DNA of 64,000 bases from Hyunsoonleella flava (GTDB taxonomy: Bacteria > Bacteroidota > Bacteroidia > Flavobacteriales > Flavobacteriaceae), in assembly GCF_004310325.1 (NCBI RefSeq), contig NZ_SIRT01000016.1:27158-91157 (forward strand), read 5' to 3'. The position numbers and the translations under genes were made by a program. How positions within the stretch are numbered: position 1 is the first letter of the stretch; each line of letters starts with the position of its first letter. Positions 35,998-46,223 of this stretch are shown one piece after another. Below the pieces are notes generated by a model. That model did not search any database. It worked only from the letters and a program-made list of their open reading frames with translations, and was not told the DNA's origin.

Positions 35998-37176
35998 TTA
36001 CGGCCTGTTAGAAGGGTAATAGAGACCAAATAAGCCCAACATTGGACCAATTGCCAGAATAACAAAAAGATATCTTATATCCATTACTGCTATTAAGCTA
36101 TTTAAGAGTTGAATACTTAGAATAGTAATTGCAAAACCAATTGAGTTTACGATGGTTAGGGCTGTACCCTTAACTTCTGGTTCAGCATGCTGTGCGACCA
36201 ATGTTGAAAACAATGGGGAGTCGGCAATTATGGCCATTCCCCAAACTAGCAAAAAAACAAACCCCAATTGATGTATTACAAGAATAAAGAATAAAGGCGA
36301 TAAAATACAGCAAGCACAAGACACCGCTAGTGCAATAGTCGCCAACTTTTTAGTTGCATATTTTTGGGATAGATATCCAGTAAGTATGCAACCCATGGCA
36401 CCAATAACTATGACGGTAAAACTAACAAGTGAACTATCGAAATTTATTAGTTTATGATGTAGCAAATAAGCATTCACCACCATAGGCAAAAAAGCCCAAA
36501 ATGCATAAAGTTCCCACATATGACCAAAATACCCGAAGGCCGCGGCTCTGAATTTCGGTTGCTTAAATACTTTATAAACTATGGTAAAATCAAATTTTAA
36601 CGCTGGTTTTCTGTAAGGGCCGTTTCTTACGAAACTCAAAATAAATAAACCGCCTAAAGTCGCCAATCCGGAAGTGATGTAAATTACAAAGCGCCATGAT
36701 GGAAGACTTCCAATACTTTTAAGCAAATGAGGCAAAGAAGTACCGATAACCAATGCACCCACTAGAAATCCAAGAGATTTTCCTAAGTTTTCTTTGAAAT
36801 AATCCGCAGCTATTTTCATACCTACTGGATAAATTCCTGCCAAAAAGAAACCCGTAAAAAACCTAAACAGTACCAAAGAACTAAGGGTATTAAATTCAAA
36901 GACAATTAAAACATTAAACGTAGCACTTAAAATAGCACTCAAAAAAAACACTTTTGATGGCGAAAATCTATCAGTAATAGTATATAAAGCAAAAACCAAA
37001 GTACCTATGATAAAACCCAATTGTACCGCGGAAGTGAGATATCCTAGAGCATAATTATTTAGATTGAAATTATCTGTAATAGCACTCATCACGCCATTTC
37101 CTGCAAACCAAAGGGAGGTACAACAAAACTGTGCAAACACAATAATTGGTAAAACGTAGTTTTTAATTGGCTTCAA
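35998..37176 (-). CDS. MFS transporter
   Basis: A 392-residue inner-membrane protein with twelve predicted helices in two halves. Family marks are 'GFIIGTLVFALYTITDRFSPSKVFFLSAILSA' (the loop 2-3 region with Asp-Arg), 'LFRFFTGFFLAGIYPVGMKIAADYF' in helix 4 and 'LGFLVGALVIGTSLPHLLKSI'. It belongs to the major facilitator superfamily; the pattern resembles CynX/NimT-like or sugar/organic acid carriers. The substrate is not determined. Divergent from the TIGR02757 gene with an 80-nt shared upstream region. Confidence 0.88.
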   Translation of the reverse strand: MKPIKNYVLPIIVFAQFCCTSLWFAGNGVMSAITDNFNLNNYALGYLTSAVQLGFIIGTLVFALYTITDRFSPSKVFFLSAILSATFNVLIVFEFNTLSSLVLFRFFTGFFLAGIYPVGMKIAADYFKENLGKSLGFLVGALVIGTSLPHLLKSIGSLPSWRFVIYITSGLATLGGLFILSFVRNGPYRKPALKFDFTIVYKVFKQPKFRAAAFGYFGHMWELYAFWAFLPMVVNAYLLHHKLINFDSSLVSFTVIVIGAMGCILTGYLSQKYATKKLATIALAVSCACCILSPLFFILVIHQLGFVFLLVWGMAIIADSPLFSTLVAQHAEPEVKGTALTIVNSIGFAITILSIQLLNSLIAVMDIRYLFVILAIGPMLGLFGLYYPSNRP

Positions 37177-37230
37177 TATATTGATGGTTATTAAAAAGCT
37201 TGGTCTACTTTTTATTAAGCTAATTACAAG

Positions 37231-37238
37231 TATTTTTG
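37231..37238 (+). promoter_or_regulatory. -7 promoter element of TIGR02757 gene
   Basis: TATTTTTG followed by CA, a full match to TAnnTTTG, 19 nt before ATG 37258. A T-rich stretch lies near the -33 position but no exact TTG. Confidence 0.4.
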
Positions 37239-37257
37239 CACAACTACGAAAACAAAT

Positions 37258-38031
37258 ATGAAAAAACTGCGAAAAGCCGAATTAAAAGAGTTTCTTGACG
37301 CAAAGGTTATACAATATAATAACCCAAAGTTTATTGATAGTGACCCTATTCAAATTCCACACCAATTCTCAAAAAAAGAAGATATTGAAATTAGTGGCTT
37401 CTTAACGGCCACCATTGCTTGGGGTAATCGCAAAAGTATTATCAATAATGCTAAACGTTTAATGGGCTTGTTAGACAATGCACCTTATGATTTTGTATTG
37501 AACCACCAAGAAACCAATTTAGAAAAATTACAACCTTTTGTACACAGAACCTTTAATGGCGATGATACTATCCAATTTATTAAGTCGCTGCAACATATTT
37601 ATAAAAACCACGGCGGATTGGAAATCCTCTTTGCACAACATGCCGAAAAAGACGCTTTGCAAAATGCTATATCTAAATTTAAAACTACTTTTTTTGAACT
37701 TGACCATTTGCAACGTACCGAAAAACATGTAAGCGACCCTCTAAAAAACTCCGCAGCAAAACGTATCAATATGTTTTTACGTTGGATGGTGAGACAAGAT
37801 AATGCAGGCGTAGATTTTGGGATTTGGAAGCACCTCTCTCCTAGTCAGTTGTCATGTCCGCTAGATGTGCATTCAGGAAATGTAGCTAGAAAATTAGGAC
37901 TACTTAAACGAAAACAAAACGATGCTAAAGCACTTTTAGAGTTAGATACAAATTTACGAAAACTAGACCCCCAAGACCCTGTAAAGTATGATTTTGCATT
38001 ATTTGGCTTAGGCGTTTTCGAAGGTTTTTAA
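37258..38031 (+). CDS. TIGR02757 / DUF2400 family protein
   Basis: A 257-residue protein of the TIGR02757 (DUF2400) family. Marks are 'SDPIQIPHQFSKKEDIEISGFLTATIAWGNRKSIINNAKRLM', 'HRTFNGDDTIQFIKSLQHIY' and 'KRINMFLRWMVRQDNAGVDFGIWKHLSPSQLSCPLDVHSGNVARKLGLL'. The C-terminal helical part resembles a helix-hairpin-helix/DNA-glycosylase-like architecture, with 'KLDPQDPVKYDFALFGLGVF' as closing motif; that likeness is inferred. The biochemical role is unknown. It is followed by an S10 peptidase gene 42 nt downstream, which may be in the same transcript. Confidence 0.88.
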   Translation: MKKLRKAELKEFLDAKVIQYNNPKFIDSDPIQIPHQFSKKEDIEISGFLTATIAWGNRKSIINNAKRLMGLLDNAPYDFVLNHQETNLEKLQPFVHRTFNGDDTIQFIKSLQHIYKNHGGLEILFAQHAEKDALQNAISKFKTTFFELDHLQRTEKHVSDPLKNSAAKRINMFLRWMVRQDNAGVDFGIWKHLSPSQLSCPLDVHSGNVARKLGLLKRKQNDAKALLELDTNLRKLDPQDPVKYDFALFGLGVFEGF

Positions 38032-38073
38032 CATTTGTTTTCTGTATCTTTAAGCAAAAAATAAGAACACTTT

Positions 38074-39561
38074 ATGAAAAAACTAACCTTATTATACTTC
38101 GCTTTTTCTACACTATTTGCTATTGCCCAGAACCGAAAAATTCCAGTGGATACGATTGTGACCACAAATCACTCCGTAAACATCAAAGGGCAACAAATCT
38201 CTTATACGGCAAGAACTGGTACTCAACCCGTTTGGAATAAAAAAGGAGAACCTACAGCCACCTTATTTTACACGTATTATCAACGCAATAATATCAAAAA
38301 CAGAGCGGAGAGACCTTTAGTGATTTCATTTAACGGAGGTCCTGGTTCTGCATCAGTTTGGATGCATATTGCCTACACAGGGCCGAAAGTTTTGAAAATT
38401 GATGATGAAGGTTACCCTATTCAGCCCTATGGGGTTAAGGACAACCCGAACTCTATTTTGGATGTCGCAGATATTGTATATGTAAATCCCGTAAATACTG
38501 GCTATTCCAGAATGATTGAAGATAAAGAAGGAAAGTTACCTGAACATAAGATGTTTTTTGGCATTAATGCGGATATAAAGTATTTAGCAGAATGGATTAA
38601 CACGTTTGTAACCAGAAATAACAGATGGGAATCGCCAAAGTACATTATTGGTGAGAGTTATGGTGGCACTCGCGTTATGGGGCTTGCTAAGGAGCTACAG
38701 GAAAACCAATGGATGTATCTAAATGGTGTGATTTTGGTAAGTCCGGCAGATTATAAATTGTACAATACCAATCAACCTGTGTATTCTGCATTGAATCTCC
38801 CCTATTTTACCGCCGCTGCATGGTACCAAAAAGCATTACCTATTGCGCTACAACAAAAAGATTTATTAGAGATTTTGCCTGAGGCTGAAGATTTTGCAAT
38901 AAATACACTCATGCCAACCTTAGCAAAAGGTGGATTTGTATCAGAATCTGAAAAACAGAATGTTGCCGAAAAAATGGCATACTACTCTGGATTGAGTAAA
39001 ACATCCATTTTACAAAACAATCTAGATGTACCAACACGTTTTTTTTGGAAAGATTTATTACGTGAAAAGACCGGACAAATTATTGGGCGCTTAGATTCGA
39101 GATACTTAGGTATCGATAAAAAAGAAGCTGGCGACAGTCCTGATTATAATCCAGAATTAACCTCTTGGTTACACTCATTTACACCTGCCATAAATTACTA
39201 TTTAAGGGAGCACTTGAACTTTAAAACCGATGTAAAATACAGTATGTTTGGTGATGTACACCCTTGGGACAGACGTAACGATAATGTGCGCGAAGGGTTA
39301 CGACAAGCCATGGCGCAAAATCCATATTTAAAGGTATTGATACAATCTGGCTATTACGATGGCGCCACAACCTATTTTGGAGCAAAATACACCATGTGGC
39401 AAGTGGACCCGAGCGGAAAACTAAAAGACCGCTTTACTTTTAAAGGGTATAGAAGCGGACATATGATGTATTTACGCAATGAAGATTTGATAAATGCAAA
39501 TGATGATTTACGTGAGTTTATAAAAGGAAGTTTGGCTAATGGAAAGGCTGCTAAATATTAA
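38074..39561 (+). CDS. S10 family serine carboxypeptidase-like peptidase
   Basis: A 495-residue secreted alpha/beta-hydrolase peptidase with a signal peptide (1-18, ending LFAIAQ). S10 marks are the oxyanion segment FNGGPGSASVWMH, the nucleophile GESYGGTR (S195), a late Asp in 'LIQSGYYDGAT' and the His in GYRSGHMMYL. It should act at the C-terminus of peptides in the periplasm or outside. The usual two-helix lid lies between about 225 and 380. Length is typical. The 400-nt region after it holds the second copy of a dispersed element and the rplS promoter. Confidence 0.92.
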   Translation: MKKLTLLYFAFSTLFAIAQNRKIPVDTIVTTNHSVNIKGQQISYTARTGTQPVWNKKGEPTATLFYTYYQRNNIKNRAERPLVISFNGGPGSASVWMHIAYTGPKVLKIDDEGYPIQPYGVKDNPNSILDVADIVYVNPVNTGYSRMIEDKEGKLPEHKMFFGINADIKYLAEWINTFVTRNNRWESPKYIIGESYGGTRVMGLAKELQENQWMYLNGVILVSPADYKLYNTNQPVYSALNLPYFTAAAWYQKALPIALQQKDLLEILPEAEDFAINTLMPTLAKGGFVSESEKQNVAEKMAYYSGLSKTSILQNNLDVPTRFFWKDLLREKTGQIIGRLDSRYLGIDKKEAGDSPDYNPELTSWLHSFTPAINYYLREHLNFKTDVKYSMFGDVHPWDRRNDNVREGLRQAMAQNPYLKVLIQSGYYDGATTYFGAKYTMWQVDPSGKLKDRFTFKGYRSGHMMYLRNEDLINANDDLREFIKGSLANGKAAKY

Positions 39562-39751
39562 TAATTCGGAATTACGCTTTCACTTGACTTTGTAAAAACT
39601 TCTTTTACTTTCGTTTATCGGCGGATAATAAAGAACTTGTACCGAGCTTGTCGAAGTATTAAAGAACGGAGAATATCCGTGACTACGGTAAACGAACCTT
39701 CTCAAAAAATCATATACTTTCTACCAAGAACCCAAGCCAGCAAACACACCC

Positions 39752-39834
39752 GTGTTAGGGATTGAACGGCATGTTTGAAATCTCCGACGCAGGAGGGATT
39801 GAGTAGTGAAAGCTCGACCCGCAGGGGAACACCC
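39752..39834 (-). repeat. 83-bp dispersed structured element, copy 2
   Basis: This is the reverse complement of the element at 6685-6767. The outer stem here is GTGTT (39752-39756) with AACAC (39828-39832), replacing GCGCAA/TTGCGC of copy 1. It lies in the 3' flank of the S10 peptidase gene, as copy 1 lies in the 3' flank of the channel gene, but on the opposite strand relative to its upstream neighbour. Confidence 0.75.
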
Positions 39835-39853
39835 AAAAAAATAAATGTAAAGA

Positions 39854-39883
39854 TTGTGCATTATTAAATTATAGCTATATTTG
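39854..39883 (+). promoter_or_regulatory. Promoter of rplS
   Basis: TTG (39854-39856), a 19-nt spacer, TATATTTG (39876-39883) followed by C is a full match to the Bacteroidota -33/-7 consensus. The expected start is near 39889. Confidence 0.75.
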
Positions 39884-39888
39884 CAGCC

Positions 39889-39957
39889 AATTTCGGGTTA
39901 ACCTCTGGCGAAAATCGTGAATGTTGTTTCGAATCAACTATTTTTAATTAAAAGGAA
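39889..39957 (+). promoter_or_regulatory. Candidate L19 mRNA leader
   Basis: The 65-70-nt leader can form two hairpins: TTTCG/CGAAA around GGTTAACCTCTGG (39891-39915) and GTTG-TTTCGAAT-CAAC (39923-39941). I recall that a bL19 leader has been proposed for Flavobacteria, in which L19 would bind its own mRNA; the match was not verified. Confidence 0.35.
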
Positions 39958-40308
39958 ATGGAATCTTTAGTAAAATTTGTTCAAGACGAATTTGTAACAA
40001 AAAAAGACTTGCCAGAATTTAGTGCTGGTGATACAATAACAGTTTACTACGAAATTAAGGAGGGTAACAAAACGAGAACCCAGTTTTTTAGAGGTGTAGT
40101 AATACAAAGAAGAGGCTCTGGGGCTTCTGAGACGTTTACCATTAGAAAAATGTCTGGTTCTATAGGTGTAGAACGTATTTTCCCAGTAAACTTACCTGCA
40201 TTGCAGAAAATTGAAGTTAACAAAAGAGGTAAGGTACGTCGCGCACGTATTTACTACTTTAGAGGACTTACCGGTAAGAAAGCAAGAATTAAGGAACGTA
40301 AGCGCTAG
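39958..40308 (+). CDS. rplS: 50S ribosomal protein L19
   Basis: A 116-residue ribosomal protein bL19, located at the 30S-50S interface. The sequence opens with 'LVKFVQDEF' and continues '[63 protein letters not shown]', closing with basic '[21 protein letters not shown]'. All are family-typical. It has a strong own promoter, a leader with possible autoregulation, and a strong terminator at 40334-40363, so it is a single-gene unit. Confidence 0.98.
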   Translation: MESLVKFVQDEFVTKKDLPEFSAGDTITVYYEIKEGNKTRTQFFRGVVIQRRGSGASETFTIRKMSGSIGVERIFPVNLPALQKIEVNKRGKVRRARIYYFRGLTGKKARIKERKR

Positions 40309-40333
40309 TAGACATTCTAGATACAATATTGAT

Positions 40334-40363
40334 AAAGCCTTGGTATTTACCAAGGCTTTTTTT
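40334..40363 (+). terminator. Rho-independent terminator after rplS
   Basis: An 11-bp stem AAAGCCTTGGT/ACCAAGGCTTT with loop ATTT and a following T-run. Confidence 0.93.
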
Positions 40364-40404
40364 ATTAACAAAAGTTAATAACTATAGTTTATAACCAGTT
40401 GATA

Positions 40405-40931
40405 TATAATTTGTTATAAAACTTGGCACATAGAACGTTTTGTTGTATCTTAGTAGAAAGAAATGAGTTAAGATATTTTGTGTTTTAGCTAATTCTGTTA
40501 AAGTAACGTTATTTACATATTATTGTTTTTCGAGGTTTGTAATTTGTAATGCTTGCATTAAAAATGAAGAACCATGAAGTTGTAAATTATTCGAAACAGT
40601 GTAAGTTGCTAGAATAAATGAACAACTGAAAGCTTAAAATGTAGACTTAAGGGTCTAAAAAAACGCAGTGCTTGGTCGAGGCAAATCCACTTAGTGAATT
40701 ATATACCGAGCATAAAGGAAAACAATCCACTGAAACATTGTTGTGATAGGCCAATACATTTTGAAAATCATAAGGTTATGTTTCATTGAGATAACTGGAC
40801 TTGATGAAAAATTTAAGGTAACACTTAAGTTGATTTTAGTTGAAATACTAAATTAGGTCACGCCAAGTTATTTCAAAAAAGCCATGTCAGGGTAGATTAA
40901 ATTCTATAGTGATATGGCTTTTGTTTTTTTA
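40405..40931 (+). ncRNA. Candidate long structured non-coding RNA between rplS and icd
   Basis: No ORF longer than about 22 codons occurs, yet the region is not featureless. AACTTGGC (40421-40428) can pair with GCCAAGTT (40863-40870), closing a domain of 450 nt as in large RNAs. Inside are a stem TGCTTGGT/ACCGAGCA (40669-40676 and 40706-40713 approximately), AACAAT/ATTGTT (40732-40743 region) and TTAAG/CTTAA hairpins near 40814-40829. The segment ends in a strong terminator (40876-40931). It does not read as tmRNA, RNase P RNA or SRP RNA: the diagnostic segments are absent. The 5' end is a guess; ATAATTTG upstream (40409-40416) is a weak -7-like element. Confidence 0.4.
40876..40931 (+). terminator. 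Long terminator hairpin of the rplS-icd intergenic unit
   Basis: AAAAGCCATGTCA pairs with TGATATGGCTTTT (13 bp with one G-T), with an inner palindrome TAGATTAAATTCTA and a following GTTTTTTT run. Upstream A's mean it can also work on the minus strand. Confidence 0.8.
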
Positions 40932-41123
40932 ATACTTTCTTGTTGCTATGCTTAAAAAATTCTTATCCTGCAAAGCGTTTTTTAAAATTATGCTAAATGT
41001 GTCTTTTTAGTACGCTTTTCGTATAGATATACTTCTTTTATAACTCCCAATTTTTGTATATTCGCAGTCGCTAAAAACGAATCGTCTTTTTTTACCCCAC
41101 TGTTTTTAGCCTACAATTATTAA

Positions 41124-43349
<2,226 letters not shown>

Positions 43350-43352
43350 AAT

Positions 43353-43379
43353 AAAAGCTCCTTTCCGGGAGCTTTTTTT
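43353..43379 (+). terminator. Rho-independent terminator after icd
   Basis: A 9-bp stem AAAAGCTCC/GGAGCTTTT around a short pyrimidine-rich loop, followed by T's. Confidence 0.92.
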
Positions 43380-43561
43380 ATATCCAATATATATTTTCAA
43401 TATAAATCAATCTCTGGATTACGCTCCTAGGTATAATTTTTGATGTACTTATTTAGTTAAAAAATTAGACATTAAATATTTATGAGTTCGTTAACGTATT
43501 GTAAGTATTTTACCAGTTTTTTTTGACTACTTTTGACTATCATCAACCAAAACGCCAAACT

Positions 43562-44806
43562 ATGTCCAAAAAACGTCTCATTGTCATCGGCATTATATTA
43601 GCTGTACTGATAACCTCCTATTCACTTTTTGGAAGTTCCTCTGACGAAAACTCTCCAATTACCACAGAAGTTGTAAAAGGGCAATTTCTTAATGAAGTTA
43701 TTATCTCGGGCGAAGCACAATCTACAAGTTCCAAAAAAATCATGGGACCTGCAGGAGCAAGAAGATACCGGTTGTATCAACTTAAGATTCAAGATTTAAT
43801 ACCAGAAGGCACGGTTGTAAAGAAAGGAGACTATATAGGAAAATTGGATCCTTCAGAAATAAACGCAAAAATTCTTGATGCAGAGTTAAGTTTAGAAAAA
43901 GCACAATCAAGATATATTCAAGAACAACTTGATACAACGCTTACTTTAAAACAGGAGCGTAATACCATAAAGGATTTACAGTTTAGAATTGAGGAGGACA
44001 AACTAGAATTAGAGCGCTCTATATATGAATCTCCGGCAACCATAAGATCTTTAGAAATTAGCGTTGAAAAAACCGAGCGTGATTTAAGGGAAAAAAAAGC
44101 TGATTACTCCATCAAAAAAAGACAGGCTAATGCTAAAATGATAGAAGTAGGTACCGAGGTTTCCAAAATTAAACAACAAATTGATGCCCTTGTAGATTTA
44201 CAAAAACAATTTACCATTTACTCTCATGCTGATGGTATGGTAACTTATATTAAAGAATGGAATGGTAATAAGGTAAAAGTAGGTGGCAATATTTCTACAT
44301 GGAATCCAGCCGTTGCCAGTCTTCCAGATTTAACCAAAATGGAATCTAAAACCTACAGCAATGAAGTGGATGTTAGAAAAATAAAAAAAGGACTTCCTGT
44401 AAAAGTTGGTTTTGATGCATTTCCTGATATAGAATTGGACGGTGTCGTCACTGATGTAGCCAATGTGGGAGAAAACAAAAAAGGATCAGACATTAAATTA
44501 TTTCAAGTCTTAATTAAATTAAATGATACCAATGAGAATATCAGACCAGGAATGACGACTTCAAATAGAATCCTAACACACACCGAAGAAGATGTGTTAA
44601 TGATTCCGTTGGAAGCTGTTTTTTCCAAAGATTCAATTACGTTCTCTTACGTAAAGTCTGGTTACTCTATCCAGAAAAAGCAAATTGCACTGGGATTATC
44701 CAATAATGAAGTTGTTATTGTAGAAAAGGGACTAGAAGAAAATGATATCGTGTATCTAAATAAGCCCGAAGGTCTTGAGGATAAAAGCATAACGCTATTA
44801 AAATAA
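43562..44806 (+). CDS. Membrane fusion (periplasmic adaptor) protein, HlyD/MacA family
   Basis: A 414-residue periplasmic adaptor of a tripartite efflux pump. One N-terminal anchor helix (about 5-24), a biotinyl-lipoyl-like half ('EVVKGQFLNEVIISGEAQSTSSKKI', 'GTVVKKGDYIGKLDPSEI'), a long coiled-coil hairpin (about 100-220), the second half-motif ('FTIYSHADGMVTYIKEWNGNKVKVGG') and a beta-barrel/membrane-proximal end ('KKGLPVKVGFDAFPDIELDGVVTDV', 'NDTNENIRPGMTTSNRIL'). I start at ATG 43562, since the upstream in-frame TTG lies in the promoter region; TACTTTTG at 43528-43535 is a likely -7 element. Its stop overlaps the permease start (TAATGA). Confidence 0.88.
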   Translation: MSKKRLIVIGIILAVLITSYSLFGSSSDENSPITTEVVKGQFLNEVIISGEAQSTSSKKIMGPAGARRYRLYQLKIQDLIPEGTVVKKGDYIGKLDPSEINAKILDAELSLEKAQSRYIQEQLDTTLTLKQERNTIKDLQFRIEEDKLELERSIYESPATIRSLEISVEKTERDLREKKADYSIKKRQANAKMIEVGTEVSKIKQQIDALVDLQKQFTIYSHADGMVTYIKEWNGNKVKVGGNISTWNPAVASLPDLTKMESKTYSNEVDVRKIKKGLPVKVGFDAFPDIELDGVVTDVANVGENKKGSDIKLFQVLIKLNDTNENIRPGMTTSNRILTHTEEDVLMIPLEAVFSKDSITFSYVKSGYSIQKKQIALGLSNNEVVIVEKGLEENDIVYLNKPEGLEDKSITLLK

Positions 44807-46182
44807 TGATAGACAAGATCCTTTTAGAAAAACTAAAATCCAACTTCAAAGAAGCATTTTGGTTTATAAAAACAAATAAGGTAAGAACCTTTTTAACCGC
44901 TCTAGGTATTATTTTTGGTGTAGCTTCAGTTATCACAATGCTAGCGATTGGTAATGGCGCCGAAAAAGAAATTTTGGCTCAATTAGAGTTAGTTGGTGTA
45001 AATAATATAGTGGTGACACCAATACCAGATGAAGGAGAAAAAGAAGCCAAAGGCGAGGACGAGAACAACAAGGAGGAAACCAAAAAATTCTCTAAAGGTT
45101 TAGATATTTTGGATGCGCAAAGCATCAAAACCTATATTCCATCAGTAAAATCGGTAAGTCCTGAGATTATTTTAGACACCTATGTTATAAACAATGGCAG
45201 ACAAAACTCTGTGAAGCTTATAGGCGTATCTCCAAATTTTCTTGAGGTTTCAAATATCCAAATTGAGAAAGGTGCTAATTTCAATGCATATCAAATTGAA
45301 AATGCGCTCCCCGTTTGCATCATTGGAAAAAAGATTGAAAAAAAGCTCTTTACAGGCGAAAGTGCATTGGGTAAACACATCAAGGTTAAAGATGTTTGGC
45401 TACAAGTTATTGGTGTTATAGAAGAAAAACTTATCTCTGATAAAGCACAGGAAAACTTAGGCATCAGAGATCTCAACCAAGATGTATACATACCAATCAA
45501 AACATTTTTGGTTAGATACAGGGACAGAAAAATAATTATGGATAAGGCATCACCTGAAATTGGTGGAGATTTTTTTGTGATTAGCGGTGGTGGCCAAAGC
45601 GGACCAAAAGATAAAATCCCTAGAGGTAATTATCACCAAATAGATAAATTAACGGTACAAGTGTCAAATTCAAGTGAATTAAAAGCTACAGCTGAAGTAT
45701 TAAGTAAAATGTTGAAGCGTAGGCATAATGATGTATTGGATTTTGAAATTGAAATCCCTATTCAGCTATTGAAGCAGCAGCAAAAAACCAAGCAAATTTT
45801 CAATATTGTTTTAAGTATTATTGCTGGTATATCACTACTAATCGGTGGTATTGGTATCATGAATATTATGCTGGCATCAGTACTAGAACGCACAAAAGAG
45901 ATAGGCATAATTCGCGCTATTGGAGCTACAGAGGAAGATGTGATATTACAGTTCTTATCAGAATCTATTTTAATTAGTGTTGGCGGTGGTATTATCGGAA
46001 TCTTACTAGGTGTAATTGGTGCCTATATTATTGAAATAGTGTCAGGTATAGAAACGGTTTTATCTCTAAATTCTATTTTATTGTCATTTATAATAGCGGT
46101 ATTGGTTGGGCTAATATTTGGCATATTCCCCGCTAAATCCGCAGCAAATAAAAGACCAATTGAAGCCCTAAGAAGTGAATAG
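44806..46182 (+). CDS. ABC transporter permease, MacB_PCD/FtsX type
   Basis: A 458-residue inner-membrane protein with the MacB/FtsX plan: one helix near 30-52 ('FLTALGIIFGVASVITMLAIGNGAEKEIL'), a large periplasmic domain (about 55-325) with an unusual Glu/Lys-rich linker, and three C-terminal helices (about 332-356, 388-410, 425-446) in 'IVLSIIAGISLLIGGIGIMNIMLASVLERTKEIGIIRAIGAT'. This last block is the FtsX signature. No ATPase domain or adjacent ATPase gene is present, though MacB itself usually carries one. It overlaps the adaptor gene and precedes a TolC gene by 41 nt, so a tripartite pump is likely. Exported compound unknown. Confidence 0.88.
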   Translation: MIDKILLEKLKSNFKEAFWFIKTNKVRTFLTALGIIFGVASVITMLAIGNGAEKEILAQLELVGVNNIVVTPIPDEGEKEAKGEDENNKEETKKFSKGLDILDAQSIKTYIPSVKSVSPEIILDTYVINNGRQNSVKLIGVSPNFLEVSNIQIEKGANFNAYQIENALPVCIIGKKIEKKLFTGESALGKHIKVKDVWLQVIGVIEEKLISDKAQENLGIRDLNQDVYIPIKTFLVRYRDRKIIMDKASPEIGGDFFVISGGGQSGPKDKIPRGNYHQIDKLTVQVSNSSELKATAEVLSKMLKRRHNDVLDFEIEIPIQLLKQQQKTKQIFNIVLSIIAGISLLIGGIGIMNIMLASVLERTKEIGIIRAIGATEEDVILQFLSESILISVGGGIIGILLGVIGAYIIEIVSGIETVLSLNSILLSFIIAVLVGLIFGIFPAKSAANKRPIEALRSE

Positions 46183-46223
46183 CTTAAAATGACAAATTCA
46201 TCAATCCACATAAAATCAAACTT

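Larger units (their letters stand above)
39562..39957. other. Intergenic region before rplS: dispersed element, promoter and leader
   Basis: There is no gene here. From left to right: an A/T-rich stretch with 'ACCGAGCTTGTCGAAGTATT' (a widespread flavobacterial repeat fragment), the 83-bp dispersed element on the minus strand (39752-39834), the rplS promoter (39854-39883) and a leader of about 70 nt. The gap is long because of the inserted element. Confidence 0.6.

Noticed and set aside
39752..39834. tRNA gene or tRNA-like element
   Set aside because: The GGTTCAATCCC-like string recalls a T-loop but no acceptor, D or anticodon arms can be placed.
40405..40931. tmRNA, RNase P or SRP RNA
   Set aside because: The diagnostic segments of these RNAs are absent.
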